A stretch of DNA of 41,769 nt from Candidatus Cloacimonadota bacterium (GTDB taxonomy: Bacteria; Cloacimonadota; Cloacimonadia; Cloacimonadales; JAQVBK01). Location of the stretch: assembly GCA_028690365.1 (NCBI GenBank), contig JAQVBK010000002.1, positions 1 through 41,769 of the forward strand, written 5' to 3'. Shown here in pieces: positions 33,668 through 41,769 of the stretch. Position 1 is the stretch's first letter, and every line of letters begins with the position of its first letter. The translations under genes and the position numbers were made by a program. Below the pieces are notes generated by a model. It did not search any database. It was not told the origin of the DNA and was given only the letters and a program-made list of their open reading frames with translations.

Positions 33668-36058
33668 TTATCGTTTTTCAATAGCAAAATCCTGAGTCAA
33701 TTTTGCAAAAATTTTGTCAATCGTTTTATTGCAGATCTCATCAGTTAAAGTGTTATTGTCTGAAGAAAGAGTAAGGCTAATGGATAATGATCTACATCCT
33801 TCATTAATTCCCTTTCCTTTATATTCATCGAAAAGCACAACATTACTGATAAGCTTGGGAGAAACCGAAATTATGGAATTTCTAATTTCGCTATAATGAA
33901 AGTCTTTTGAGACTATGAATGAAATATCTCTCTGAACATCAGGATATTTAGGCATCTTTATAAAATCTTTTGTTTTAACTATATCATGATTGATGATTCT
34001 TTCCAAATTTATGTCAAAATAAAAGAATTCCTGTTCAATTCCAAAATCTTCAAGGACTTTTGCGTCAAGTTTGCCGAACTCTCCAAAACAATCTTCATCA
34101 ATGCTAAGAGATACTGCTAGTCCGGGATGATAATAACTCCTACTAATTGGAGACATGACAAAATTGTAGATTCCGCAGAATTCAAGTAAATCTTCTGACA
34201 ATCCTTTAAGGTCGAAGAAATCCAGCATTGATTCTTTTTCACGCCAGAAGGTATTTTGCAAGTTGCCTGTCATAACGAAAGAGAGATGATACTCTTCAGT
34301 AGCCAGAGTATTTGATTTGTCCAGATAGACCTTAGTCAATTCAAATAGACGAAAACTCTTAACTCCATGATTAATATTGTGCAGAGAATTCTTTAGGAGA
34401 TTTGGCAACAGTGACGTCTGCATAATTGAGAATCTTGTTCCGAGTGGATTTTTTAAAAAAATACATTTTTTTCTATCATCTTCACCTGATAATTTCAAGC
34501 GATCAAGATCTTCAGGATCTGAAAATGGCCAGTTGACAACTTCAAAAAATCCTCTCTGAATAAGAAAATCCTGTAAATTTCTTCGCAGATAGAATTTTTT
34601 ACGATTCATGATTTTCTGGGGGAAAGTTTTTTGTCCTACTTTATTATAACCATGCAACCTAATAATTTCCTCTATTAAGTCTATTTCACGTTCAAGATCT
34701 TTTCTGAAATGTGGTATCAGGAAAGTGATAATCTCTTCAGATGATTCAGTTACTACGAGTCCAAGTGGAATTAAAAAGCTTATGATTGTGTCAGCAGATA
34801 AATCAAGAGACAATAATTTGTTAGCTCTTTCAATTCTTAAAACTATAGAAGTTTGAGAATTTGGGCTTGGATAAGAATCCAGGCTACCTTCTGCTAATTC
34901 TCCTCCAGCTAGAGCTAATATCAATTCTGCAGCTCTGACACTGGCGATAACTGCGTTCTCATCAGACATATTTCTTTCGAAACGGTACGATGAGTCTGTG
35001 TTTATTTTTAATCTTGAAGCGGTTTTTCTTACAGTAGAGTATTTGAAATTTGCTGACTCAATAACAATGTTTACAGTTTCATTAGTGATATGAGAGTTGC
35101 TTCCACCGATGATTCCAGCCAAAGCAATAGGTTTTTTAGTATCTGCTATGACCAAATCAGAGGAAATTAGCTCATAATCAAAGTTATCCAGGGCAGAAAT
35201 ATTCTCTCCTGCCTGAGCATTTCTCACAACAATCTTTCGGTCTATAATTTTGTCATAATCAAAAGCATGAAGTGGGTGTCCGTACTCCATCATGACGTAA
35301 TTACTAACGTCAACTATATTGTTAATTGGTTTAATCCCAACAGCTCTGAGAGTATTTTGTAACCACATGGGTGATTCTCTAACAGTAACACCTTTGATAA
35401 CTCTTGCTAAGTATCTTGTACATTCAGACGAATTTCTGTTTTCCAATTCTAAAAGATCAGTAATTCTTTCTTTGCCTTCAGAAAGCTTTGGATTAGGATA
35501 ATTTACAGTGAGATTGAGTTTTGCGGCAATGTCTCTGGCAACTCCTATCATTCCCAAAAGGTCTGGTCGGTTAGGAGTAATTTCTACATCATAGACGACA
35601 TCTTTAATCTCAAAGAAATCAGCTAGCGAAGTTCCTTCAACGGCAGAGTCAGGCAGAACCAAGATTCCGTCATGATTATTGGTGAGACCGAGTTCTTTTT
35701 CTGAACATAACATTCCACAGGATTCTACTCCTCGGATTTTTGTTTTCTTGATTTTAAAAGAGCCTAAATCTGTACCAACCGGCGCTAATGCCACTTTCTG
35801 ATTTGTTGCACAATTGGGAGCTCCGCATACAATATTGATATTTTGGATACCATCAAAAACTGTACAAATTGAGAGTTTGTCTGCATCAGGATGTTTTTGT
35901 TTGTTTACTATTTTTGCAACTTTTATTTGCTGAAGAAACTTGCCAATTTCTTCAATTGCTTCAACTTCAATTCCAATAAAAGTTAACAGATCAGTCAAAT
36001 CTTCTGCAGACGTAGATAACCCGATATATTTTTTTAACCAATTATAACTAATTTTCAT
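33668..36058 (-). CDS. pheT: Phenylalanine-tRNA ligase beta subunit
   Basis: PheT forms the large subunit of the heterotetrameric enzyme that charges tRNA-Phe. The start is ATG 36058 (MKISYNWLKKYIG), where the family always begins; an ATG further upstream at 36106 overlaps pheS and adds 16 non-conserved residues. The domain order is tRNA-binding (about 40-150, VAKIVNKQKHPDADKLSICTVF), B3/B4 with the editing site (about 215-390), B5 (about 405-475), catalytic-like core and a C-terminal FDX-ACB anticodon-binding domain (about 700-796, KMPKYPDVQRDISFIV). At 796 residues it is full length. The start lies 10 bases after pheS. Confidence 0.95.
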   Translation of the reverse strand: MKISYNWLKKYIGLSTSAEDLTDLLTFIGIEVEAIEEIGKFLQQIKVAKIVNKQKHPDADKLSICTVFDGIQNINIVCGAPNCATNQKVALAPVGTDLGSFKIKKTKIRGVESCGMLCSEKELGLTNNHDGILVLPDSAVEGTSLADFFEIKDVVYDVEITPNRPDLLGMIGVARDIAAKLNLTVNYPNPKLSEGKERITDLLELENRNSSECTRYLARVIKGVTVRESPMWLQNTLRAVGIKPINNIVDVSNYVMMEYGHPLHAFDYDKIIDRKIVVRNAQAGENISALDNFDYELISSDLVIADTKKPIALAGIIGGSNSHITNETVNIVIESANFKYSTVRKTASRLKINTDSSYRFERNMSDENAVIASVRAAELILALAGGELAEGSLDSYPSPNSQTSIVLRIERANKLLSLDLSADTIISFLIPLGLVVTESSEEIITFLIPHFRKDLEREIDLIEEIIRLHGYNKVGQKTFPQKIMNRKKFYLRRNLQDFLIQRGFFEVVNWPFSDPEDLDRLKLSGEDDRKKCIFLKNPLGTRFSIMQTSLLPNLLKNSLHNINHGVKSFRLFELTKVYLDKSNTLATEEYHLSFVMTGNLQNTFWREKESMLDFFDLKGLSEDLLEFCGIYNFVMSPISRSYYHPGLAVSLSIDEDCFGEFGKLDAKVLEDFGIEQEFFYFDINLERIINHDIVKTKDFIKMPKYPDVQRDISFIVSKDFHYSEIRNSIISVSPKLISNVVLFDEYKGKGINEGCRSLSISLTLSSDNNTLTDEICNKTIDKIFAKLTQDFAIEKR

Positions 36059-36068
36059 AGCACACCAC

Positions 36069-37088
36069 TTAGACGAATTGTCTGAGGAAGCGAATGTCAT
36101 TTTCAAAAAGCAGTCGCATATCCGGAATTTTATATTTTAACATAGCTACCCGATCAATTCCTAAACCAAAAGCATATCCAGAATAGATTTCAGAATCAAT
36201 TTTTAATCCTTCCAGGACATTAGGATCTACCATTCCAGCTCCGCCCATTTCCAGCCATCCTGATCCTTTGCAAACATTGCAACCAGTGCCCTTACACTTG
36301 ACACATACAATATCGATTTCAGCACTTGGTTCGGTGAAAGGGAAAAAATGAGGTCTGATTCTTGAGCTAATGTCATCACCGAACATCTTTTTCACAAAAA
36401 TATTCAGCATATCTTTTAAGTCGGCAAAATCAATATTTTTATCAACGACAAGTGCTTCTACCTGATGAAATGCCGGAGAATGTGAGGCATCATTATCGTT
36501 TCTGTAACACCTTCCGGGGGAAATGATCTTGATAGGTGGCTCATTATTCTCCATCACTCTTATTTGTACGGTAGAAGTCTGTGTCCTTAATAAGACATCA
36601 TCGTTTACGTAAAAAGTATCGGATAGATTTCTGGCAGGATGATCCTGAGGAGTATTAAGAGCATCAAAATTATGATATTCGTCTTCTATGTCAGGTCCTT
36701 CGGCAACTTCGAATCCCATTCCGATAAAAATATCTTCAATTTCACGCCAGGCACGAGTAATTGGATGAAGACCGCCTCTCATCATTTTTCTTCCAGGCAT
36801 AGAAATATCAAGTTTATTTTCAAGCAGAGATTTTCGATAGATTTCTTCTTTGATAATCTCTTCCTGTTTGTTCAAAAGTTCAATGACCCTTTCTTTAGCA
36901 ATATTTACTTTTTGTCCAAAAGCGGGTCTTTCTGGTTTTGGCAGTGCAACCAATTGTTGCATGAATGCCATTATTTCACTTTTTTTCCCTGTGTACCTTG
37001 ATTTAAGCAGCATCAATTCATGAAGAGACTTACAGGCGGTGATTTCATTCTCAGCTGCTTTAACTAATTGGGATAATTTAGTTTCCAC
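36069..37088 (-). CDS. pheS: Phenylalanine-tRNA ligase alpha subunit
   Basis: PheS is the catalytic subunit that activates Phe and transfers it to tRNA-Phe. Class II motifs are clear: HPITRAWREIEDIFIGMGFEVAEGPDIEDEYHNFDALNTPQDHPARNLSDTFY, RTQTSTVQIRVM, PGRCYRNDNDASHSPAFHQVEALVVD, and GLGIDRVAMLKY. A Cys-rich insertion (CVKCKGTGCNVCKGSGWLE) with four cysteines is typical for many bacterial PheS and probably binds zinc or is a relic of that. At 339 residues it is full length. It follows rplT by 14 bases. Confidence 0.96.
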   Translation of the reverse strand: METKLSQLVKAAENEITACKSLHELMLLKSRYTGKKSEIMAFMQQLVALPKPERPAFGQKVNIAKERVIELLNKQEEIIKEEIYRKSLLENKLDISMPGRKMMRGGLHPITRAWREIEDIFIGMGFEVAEGPDIEDEYHNFDALNTPQDHPARNLSDTFYVNDDVLLRTQTSTVQIRVMENNEPPIKIISPGRCYRNDNDASHSPAFHQVEALVVDKNIDFADLKDMLNIFVKKMFGDDISSRIRPHFFPFTEPSAEIDIVCVKCKGTGCNVCKGSGWLEMGGAGMVDPNVLEGLKIDSEIYSGYAFGLGIDRVAMLKYKIPDMRLLFENDIRFLRQFV

Positions 37089-37102
37089 TTTAGTTCCTGT
37101 GT

Positions 37103-37462
37103 TTAAAGATTAATATGTTCCTTTACTTTATCGCAGATCTGTGCAAATGCTTCCAAGTCAGTAAAGGCAAGATGAGCTAAAGCTTTTCTGTCGATTTCAA
37201 TCTGAGCAAGTTGCAGACCATGAATCATTTGACTGTAAGTAAGACCATTTAATCTGGCTGCGGCATTTATACGGATAATCCACAATCTCCTAAAATCTCT
37301 CTTTTTTGCTTTTCTGTCACGATATGCATATAACCAGCCTTTTTCAACTGCTTCTCTGGCTGTTTTATATAATTTGCTTCTACCGCCAAAGTATCCTTTA
37401 GCAGCTTTCATAATCTTATTTTTTCTTTGTTTTGCAGCAACATTATTTACTGAACGCGTCAT
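37103..37462 (-). CDS. rplT: 50S ribosomal protein L20
   Basis: L20 is an early assembly protein of the large subunit and, in other bacteria, represses its own operon by binding the infC leader or the intergenic RNA. The 119-residue sequence starts MTRSVNNVAAKQRKNKIMKAAKGYFGGRSKLYKTA and has the RRLWIIRINAAARLNGLTYSQ core. It sits in the standard order infC-rpmI-rplT-pheS-pheT. Confidence 0.96.
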   Translation of the reverse strand: MTRSVNNVAAKQRKNKIMKAAKGYFGGRSKLYKTAREAVEKGWLYAYRDRKAKKRDFRRLWIIRINAAARLNGLTYSQMIHGLQLAQIEIDRKALAHLAFTDLEAFAQICDKVKEHINL

Positions 37463-37493
37463 TTTTTTTCTCCTTGTTTATGCGAATTTCTGC

Positions 37494-37688
37494 TTAGCAT
37501 CCAATCATTTTCATGACTCTGGGAACGTCAACACTTGCTACAGTAGCAACATGGCTGAGATTTCTTTTTCTCTTCGGACTCTTTTTAGTCAGAATATGTG
37601 CTGCGAAAGCTTTATGTCGTTTTATTTTACCTTTACCGGTTAAACTGAACCTTTTTGCAGCTGCTCTTCTTGTTTTAATCTTAGGCAT
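37494..37688 (-). CDS. rpmI: 50S ribosomal protein L35
   Basis: L35 is a small basic protein of the large subunit. The 64-residue product has the family sequence [33 protein letters not shown] with the [10 protein letters not shown] stretch. It follows infC by 19 bases with AGGAGG ahead of its ATG. Confidence 0.96.
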   Translation of the reverse strand: MPKIKTRRAAAKRFSLTGKGKIKRHKAFAAHILTKKSPKRKRNLSHVATVASVDVPRVMKMIGC

Positions 37689-37707
37689 AAATCCTCCTAT
37701 TTATTTT

Positions 37708-38328
37708 CTATTCTTCATTTTCTTCAGAAATATTGTCTTCAATTATGATGTTTGAATCAATAAGTTTTTCAATATCCTTTTTAGGTGCAACAATCATCGA
37801 TATCTGATTTTTTTCAGGAACTGGATTACTATCGATGTCCACAAAATCTTTGAGATCTTCTTTCAGTCTCTCCAGCAAATCGAAGCCTCTGTCTTTGTGT
37901 GCCATTTGTCTGCCCTTGAAACGAACTGTGAATTTGACTTTATTGTGTTGCTTAAGAAACTTCAAGGCATTGTTTTTCTTGAAATTAAAGTCGTGTTCTT
38001 CAGTGTTAGGACCAAACTTGATTTCCTTCACAAGCACGATATGTTGTTTCTTTTTAGCTTCACGGTTTTTTCTTTCTTTTTGGTAGTAGTACTTGCCAAA
38101 TTCCATGATTCTACAGACCGGAGGTTCTGCCTTCGGAGAAATCTCCACCAGATCCAATCCTTCTTCACGAGCCATATTGAGAGCTTCTTTAATCCCAACT
38201 ACTCCTACCTGACTTCCATCCGCGCCAATCAGCCTGACTTCAGAAACGTCATTAATCTGCTGATTAATTCTCTCTTTGGGTACAACAGCTTTTGTTTTAG
38301 CTTTGCCTCTTCTAATTCTAATAGTAAT
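37708..38328 (-). CDS. infC: Translation initiation factor IF-3, with a likely AUU start codon
   Basis: IF-3 controls start-codon choice and splits ribosomal subunits. The first ATG in this frame (38175) falls inside the conserved protein, after IKEALN. The N-terminal domain continues upstream without a stop: VPKERINQQINDVSEVRLIGADGSQVGV, preceded by a basic tail IRIRRGKAKTKA. No ATG, GTG or TTG precedes it, but AGGAGG (38339-38334) is followed by ATT codons at 38331, 38328 and 38322. Spacing best fits 38328. IF-3 is known in many bacteria to start at AUU so that the factor limits its own synthesis. From 38328 it has 206 residues. The linker and C-domain are standard (EEGLDLVEISPKAEPPVCRIMEFGKYYY). 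Confidence 0.9.
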   Translation of the reverse strand: MTIRIRRGKAKTKAVVPKERINQQINDVSEVRLIGADGSQVGVVGIKEALNMAREEGLDLVEISPKAEPPVCRIMEFGKYYYQKERKNREAKKKQHIVLVKEIKFGPNTEEHDFNFKKNNALKFLKQHNKVKFTVRFKGRQMAHKDRGFDLLERLKEDLKDFVDIDSNPVPEKNQISMIVAPKKDIEKLIDSNIIIEDNISEENEE

Positions 38329-38340
38329 AATTTCCTCCTA

Positions 38341-38480
38341 ATAAAAAAGGGTGGATAAATCCACCCGCCTATTAAAGTTAAATACTTTAAAAAATGACAA
38401 AATCATTTACTTCAGAAATCTTAACTTATTCATAAACCTGCAATTAAAATAACTACGAGGTAGAGACGGGTAGCCTCTTT
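38341..38480 (-). promoter_or_regulatory. infC operon leader with attenuator-like hairpin
   Basis: On the minus strand a 7-bp stem GGGTGGA / TCCACCC (38366-38349, TTTA loop) is followed by six T residues and, just two bases later, by the infC Shine-Dalgarno. This is an intrinsic-terminator shape in front of the gene rather than after one. Upstream are a TTAAAGT/ACTTTAA stem (38372-38390) and a GAGG/CCTC stem (38457-38477). It could regulate infC-rpmI-rplT by attenuation through L20 or IF-3 level, as leaders of this operon do in other bacteria, or end transcription from the kinase genes upstream. An unverified -35-like TTGACC lies near 38523. Confidence 0.6.
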
Positions 38481-38555
38481 CACAATTTCTTGTACGCAAT
38501 TTTTTTTTGGTGGAAAATTGGTCAAGTACTTTGTTATTTAATGTGATGTCTGCTC

Positions 38556-40838
38556 TTACGTCAGGAAATATTTCTCAATTAGCTTATATAATTTTCCTTT
38601 CAAAACAGGTTTACTGATGTAATCTGAACATCCGGCATTCAAGGCTTTTTCTTTATCTCCTACTAGTGCATATGCAGTTTGGGCAATTATTGGAGTCTTC
38701 TTATTAAATTTCCTGATTTCTTTTGCTGCTTCATATCCATCCATGATGGGCATTCTGATGTCCAGAAATATCAAGGCAATATCTGGATTTTCCCTACACA
38801 TCTCAATTGCTTCAACTCCATTCTCTGCTCTGATTGTTTGATAATTTAATGAGTCAAGCAGGATACTCAGATAATTATAGCTCAAATCATCATCTTCAGC
38901 TATAAGAATTAGTCTGGAATTGCTTGTGTTAGATCCTATGGAGAGCTGCTCTTTTGTATCTTGCATTTCCTCTGTAACTAACCCAGACGGAAAGATCAGG
39001 CTGAATTTGCTTCCTTTACCAGTCTCAGAATCTGTTTTTATTTCTAAACCTATCCTATTGGCATACGCACTGGCAATACTCAATCCGATTCCCAAACCTT
39101 CAAAATTTCTGCTTGGACTAAGATCTTCCTGAACAAATTTATTGAAAATTGCGTGAAGCCTTTCTCGGGAAATTCCTCTTCCCGTGTCAGATACGCTTAT
39201 GTTCAACAATCCTTCATTGTAGAAACAATTAATGTCAATTTGACCTTCATCGGTAAATTTTAATGAATTTTTAAGTAAGTGAAGCAATATGACCTCCAGT
39301 TTCCCAGAGTCAGTATTTAAAAAAATGTTTTTATCATGGACCTGATTATTTAGATTAAATGCTAGCCCCTTGTTCTCAAAATCGGCATGCGTGTTGTCCA
39401 AAATTCTGTTTAGAAAACTATTTAGAGAAAAGATGTCGTTTGTCATGGTGAATTCGCCGGATTCAATTCTGGAGAGCTCAACAATGTCATCAATAGTTTG
39501 CATCAAGCGATTGCCACTTTCCTCTACTATTTTTATATAATCTTTTTTTCTGCTGTACGCCAATTCGGGGTCTTTCAAAAGATCAAGAAAGCCCAGTATA
39601 CTATTCATAGGCGTTCTTATTTCATGGCTGATATTGGCAAGGAAGGCAGATTTGAGTTTGTCGCTTTCTTCAGCTTTTTCTTTGGCTTTGATCAGTTCTT
39701 CCATCATTTTTTTCTTTTCAGTGATATTTTCCTTGATACTGACAAAATGAGTGATCTCCCCTTTAGCATCGATTATTGGAGAAATGATAGCTGAAACCCA
39801 GTAATAGATTCCTTCTTTATTTACGTTTCTAAATTCACCGGACCAGGTTTCTCCGGAAGTTATTGTTTGCCACATCTTTTGATAAAAAGTTGCTGATTGA
39901 TGACCGGATTTTAGGATTCTGTGATTTTTTCCTATAATTTCTGATTCAGAATAACCTGAAATTTTTGAGAAGAAAGGATTTACGTATTCTATTGTACCTT
40001 CTTTATTGGTTATTGCCACACTAACCGGACTTTGAACAATTGCCTGTTTGAAGAGTCCAATTTTTCTTTCTGCATTTTTTTTCTCATTAACGTCATGAAT
40101 TATTGAATGTAGATAATCTTTTCCTTTGATTACTATTCTGCTCCGAAATTCCTCCACATAACATTTCTGACCATCTGATTTTATATGAACATCTTCAAAA
40201 TGATAGTTTTTCTTCGACCTACTAGTTTCCATTTCCTTGCTAATCTCATCAGTTGAGAGGGTGCTAATTTGGCAAATGTTCATAGTTTTTAGTTTTTCTA
40301 TTGACCAGCCATAGAAATCAGCTGCAGAATTATTTGCATCTACAATATTTCCATTTGCAGGATCAATCAGGACTTTTATAGCAGAATGACTGTGGAAGAG
40401 ATTTGTGAGTTCTTCTTCGCTTTCCAGCAATTGGTTTCGAATTTTACTTTTTTGCAGATTGCTTTCTTTTAATTTCAAAGCATTGATGATTGCATAACCA
40501 ATCCTTTTAATGTGTTCCTTTATTACATAATCTGCAGCTCCTGCTTTTATACATTCCAAAGCAGAAGATTCGTTTTGCGAATTGGTGAGAATTATTACAG
40601 GCAGATGAGGATTGGTGTAAATAACGGCTTTGAGAGCAGAAAGACCATCGAATGCAGGAAGTTTAAATTCAGATATTACAATATCTGGCATCCATTCATT
40701 TAGTGCTCTGATAAAATCATTTCTGTTATCAACTAGTTTAATCTCATAAATATCTATAACTTTTTTTATTTCATCTTCCGCTAAAATTGCATCAGAGGGG
40801 ATATTTTCCATGAGTAGAATTTTTACAGGGTTATTCAT
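38556..40838 (-). CDS. Hybrid histidine kinase: degenerate REC, two PAS, HisKA-HATPase, C-terminal REC
   Basis: A 760-residue signal protein without membrane segments, so cytoplasmic. Residues 1-120 form a receiver-like domain, but the phospho-acceptor position is Glu57 (ISEFKLPAFDG) and the acid pair reads Glu11-Asn12, so it cannot be phosphorylated in the usual way. Two PAS domains follow (about 145-260 and 270-385, with SVAITNKEGTIEYVNPFFSKISGYSESEIIG and PAC-like YYWVSAIISPI). HisKA has the phospho-accepting His405 in NISHEIRTPMNSILG. HATPase has LLHLLKNSLKFT, SDTGRGIS and GLGIGLSIA. The C-terminal REC has an intact phospho-acceptor (IFLDIRMPIMDG). It lies 8 bases from the other kinase gene, so they form an operon. 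Its input is unknown. Confidence 0.92.
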   Translation of the reverse strand: MNNPVKILLMENIPSDAILAEDEIKKVIDIYEIKLVDNRNDFIRALNEWMPDIVISEFKLPAFDGLSALKAVIYTNPHLPVIILTNSQNESSALECIKAGAADYVIKEHIKRIGYAIINALKLKESNLQKSKIRNQLLESEEELTNLFHSHSAIKVLIDPANGNIVDANNSAADFYGWSIEKLKTMNICQISTLSTDEISKEMETSRSKKNYHFEDVHIKSDGQKCYVEEFRSRIVIKGKDYLHSIIHDVNEKKNAERKIGLFKQAIVQSPVSVAITNKEGTIEYVNPFFSKISGYSESEIIGKNHRILKSGHQSATFYQKMWQTITSGETWSGEFRNVNKEGIYYWVSAIISPIIDAKGEITHFVSIKENITEKKKMMEELIKAKEKAEESDKLKSAFLANISHEIRTPMNSILGFLDLLKDPELAYSRKKDYIKIVEESGNRLMQTIDDIVELSRIESGEFTMTNDIFSLNSFLNRILDNTHADFENKGLAFNLNNQVHDKNIFLNTDSGKLEVILLHLLKNSLKFTDEGQIDINCFYNEGLLNISVSDTGRGISRERLHAIFNKFVQEDLSPSRNFEGLGIGLSIASAYANRIGLEIKTDSETGKGSKFSLIFPSGLVTEEMQDTKEQLSIGSNTSNSRLILIAEDDDLSYNYLSILLDSLNYQTIRAENGVEAIEMCRENPDIALIFLDIRMPIMDGYEAAKEIRKFNKKTPIIAQTAYALVGDKEKALNAGCSDYISKPVLKGKLYKLIEKYFLT

Positions 40839-40846
40839 GGACTCTC

Positions 40847-41769
40847 CTAATTTTTCCGTGTATTGAATAATTGACTAATTTTCAAACTGAGCTCTTTCAT
40901 TGAAAAAGGTTTTTGCAGGAAAACAATTCCTTCCTGAAGGATTCCATGATGTGCAATAACATTGGCTGTATATCCTGACATATAAATAACTTTCAGTTCA
41001 GGATTGAATTTCTCTAATTCATCATATAGTCGTTTGCCGTTCATCCCTGGGAGGACTACATCTGTTAGTAAAATATTGATACTTTCTTTGTGTTCTTTTA
41101 TGATTTCTATGGCTTCATCCGGGTCAGAAGCTGGAACCGCAACGAAACCCAGCTCTTCAAGCATTTTGACTCCAATCTTTCTTATAGCGGATTCATCTTC
41201 CACTAAGAGTACCTTTTGACCGTGTCCACGTTGGATTGAATCAGATTGATCAGTTCTCTTAATTGTGTTTTTGTCGTAACTGCAAGGGAAATATATCCTG
41301 AAGGTAGTTCCTTCACCCGGTTCACTGTAAACATTAATGAAACCATTGTTCTGCTTAACTATACCATAAGTAGTGGCGAGTCCCAATCCGGTACCCTGTC
41401 CTTTTTCTTTGGTTGTAAAGAAAGGTTCAAATATGTGTTCCAAAGTTGCTTTGTCCATTCCAGAACCATCATCGCTAACTGCAAGTAAGATATATTCTCC
41501 GGGCTTGTAACCTGCATTTTGTTCACAGTATTCCTTATCAATTGAGATGTTTGCCGTTTCGATTGTAATTCTGCCTACATCTGATATAGCGTCTCGTGAA
41601 TTAACGCATAAATTTGCCAAAATTTGATCGACTTGTCCGGGATCAATTTTTACATTATGCAGTTCTTTCCCTGGAATCCAGTCAAGGCAAATATCTTCAC
41701 CGATTAAACGAGTCAGCATTTTCAGGATAGACTCAACAACATCATTGAGGTTAGTTACAACCGGACTGA
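40847..41769 (-). CDS. Hybrid histidine kinase, HATPase plus receiver, partial (5' end outside window)
   Basis: The frame is open to the window edge (in frame from about 41767), so the N-terminal sensory and HisKA parts are missing. The visible part begins LNDVVESILKMLTRLIGEDI, the segment before the ATPase in PAS-type kinases. The ATPase has DQILANLCVNSRDAI (N box), SDDGSGMD, FFTTKEKGQGTGLGLAT and YSEPGEGTTFRIYFP. The C-terminal receiver is complete, with VEDES acid residues, phospho-acceptor Asp in LLTDVVLPGMNG and the K in FLQKPFS. It is transcribed in front of the degenerate-REC hybrid kinase, so the two may form a phosphorelay. Confidence 0.92.
   Translation of the reverse strand, partial: SPVVTNLNDVVESILKMLTRLIGEDICLDWIPGKELHNVKIDPGQVDQILANLCVNSRDAISDVGRITIETANISIDKEYCEQNAGYKPGEYILLAVSDDGSGMDKATLEHIFEPFFTTKEKGQGTGLGLATTYGIVKQNNGFINVYSEPGEGTTFRIYFPCSYDKNTIKRTDQSDSIQRGHGQKVLLVEDESAIRKIGVKMLEELGFVAVPASDPDEAIEIIKEHKESINILLTDVVLPGMNGKRLYDELEKFNPELKVIYMSGYTANVIAHHGILQEGIVFLQKPFSMKELSLKISQLFNTRKN

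Noticed and set aside
36059-36106. Upstream ATG extension of pheT
   Set aside because: It overlaps the end of pheS and adds residues absent from the family; MKISYNWLKKYIG is the conserved start.
1-41769. CRISPR arrays, tRNA genes or insertion sequences
   Set aside because: I saw no spaced direct repeats, no tRNA-like fold in the intergenic gaps and no transposase. Short tRNAs could still be missed by eye.

Overview
The window is AT-rich bacterial chromosome from a Gram-negative, probably anaerobic or fermentative member of the FCB superphylum. Candidatus Cloacimonadota or a close relative is my best guess. The guess rests on the NPFNPKT-type C-terminal sorting domain with a VYNLRGQ-like strand, many lipoproteins with Fn3-like repeats, a TonB receptor with a carboxypeptidase-like N-terminal domain, a butyrate kinase, a Glu dehydrogenase and a clostripain-family protease. 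The phylum is inferred from gene content, not from a marker search. I see no CRISPR array, IS element, rRNA or tRNA.

Layout. Bases 1-6.2 kb (all minus): a clostripain-like protease cut by the window edge, a frameshifted butyrate kinase, coaE, the c-di-AMP cyclase cdaA, folP and gdhA. 6.2-10 kb (minus): rimI, an MltD-like transglycosylase, rmlB and rmlA. 10.1-11.5 kb (plus): an operon of an HxlR regulator, a small Cys-rich protein and CutC, with two inverted repeats at its promoter. 11.6-14.2 kb (minus): one large secreted thioredoxin-fold protein interrupted by an in-frame TGA. 14.7-19.5 kb (plus): NlpC/P60 lipoprotein, C45-type Ntn hydrolase, AraC regulator and M28 peptidase, a likely peptide or muropeptide-processing cluster. 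19.6-22.9 kb (plus): TonB receptor plus partner lipoprotein. 22.9-29.7 kb (minus): three surface lipoproteins, one with tandem Fn3-like repeats and a SUMF1-type domain. 29.7-38.4 kb (minus): a conserved housekeeping run, infC-rpmI-rplT-pheS-pheT-zapB-like-zapA-6S RNA-rny-ymdB-folD, with an attenuator-like leader in front of infC. 38.5-41.8 kb (minus): two hybrid histidine kinases, the second cut by the window edge.

The most interesting object is the 11,618-14,185 gene. Conventional calling splits it at a TGA into a 60-residue fragment and a 759-residue fragment that begins at a poor TTG. Both parts are in the same frame. The TGA falls exactly at the first cysteine position of a thioredoxin CxxC motif (giving U-D-G-C), and the signal peptide lies on one side with the cis-Pro strand on the other. 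A GC-rich hairpin with a GGC loop begins 11 nt after the TGA, which fits the general form of a bacterial SECIS element. I interpret this as an extracellular selenocysteine thioredoxin-like protein fused to adhesive or jelly-roll modules and a C-terminal sorting domain.

Other points of interest are an AUU start for infC behind a terminator-like leader hairpin, a 6S RNA candidate filling the zapA-rny gap, a receiver domain whose phospho-acceptor Asp is Glu, a CdaA whose RHR motif reads RHL, and a SUMF1-type domain without the expected cysteines.
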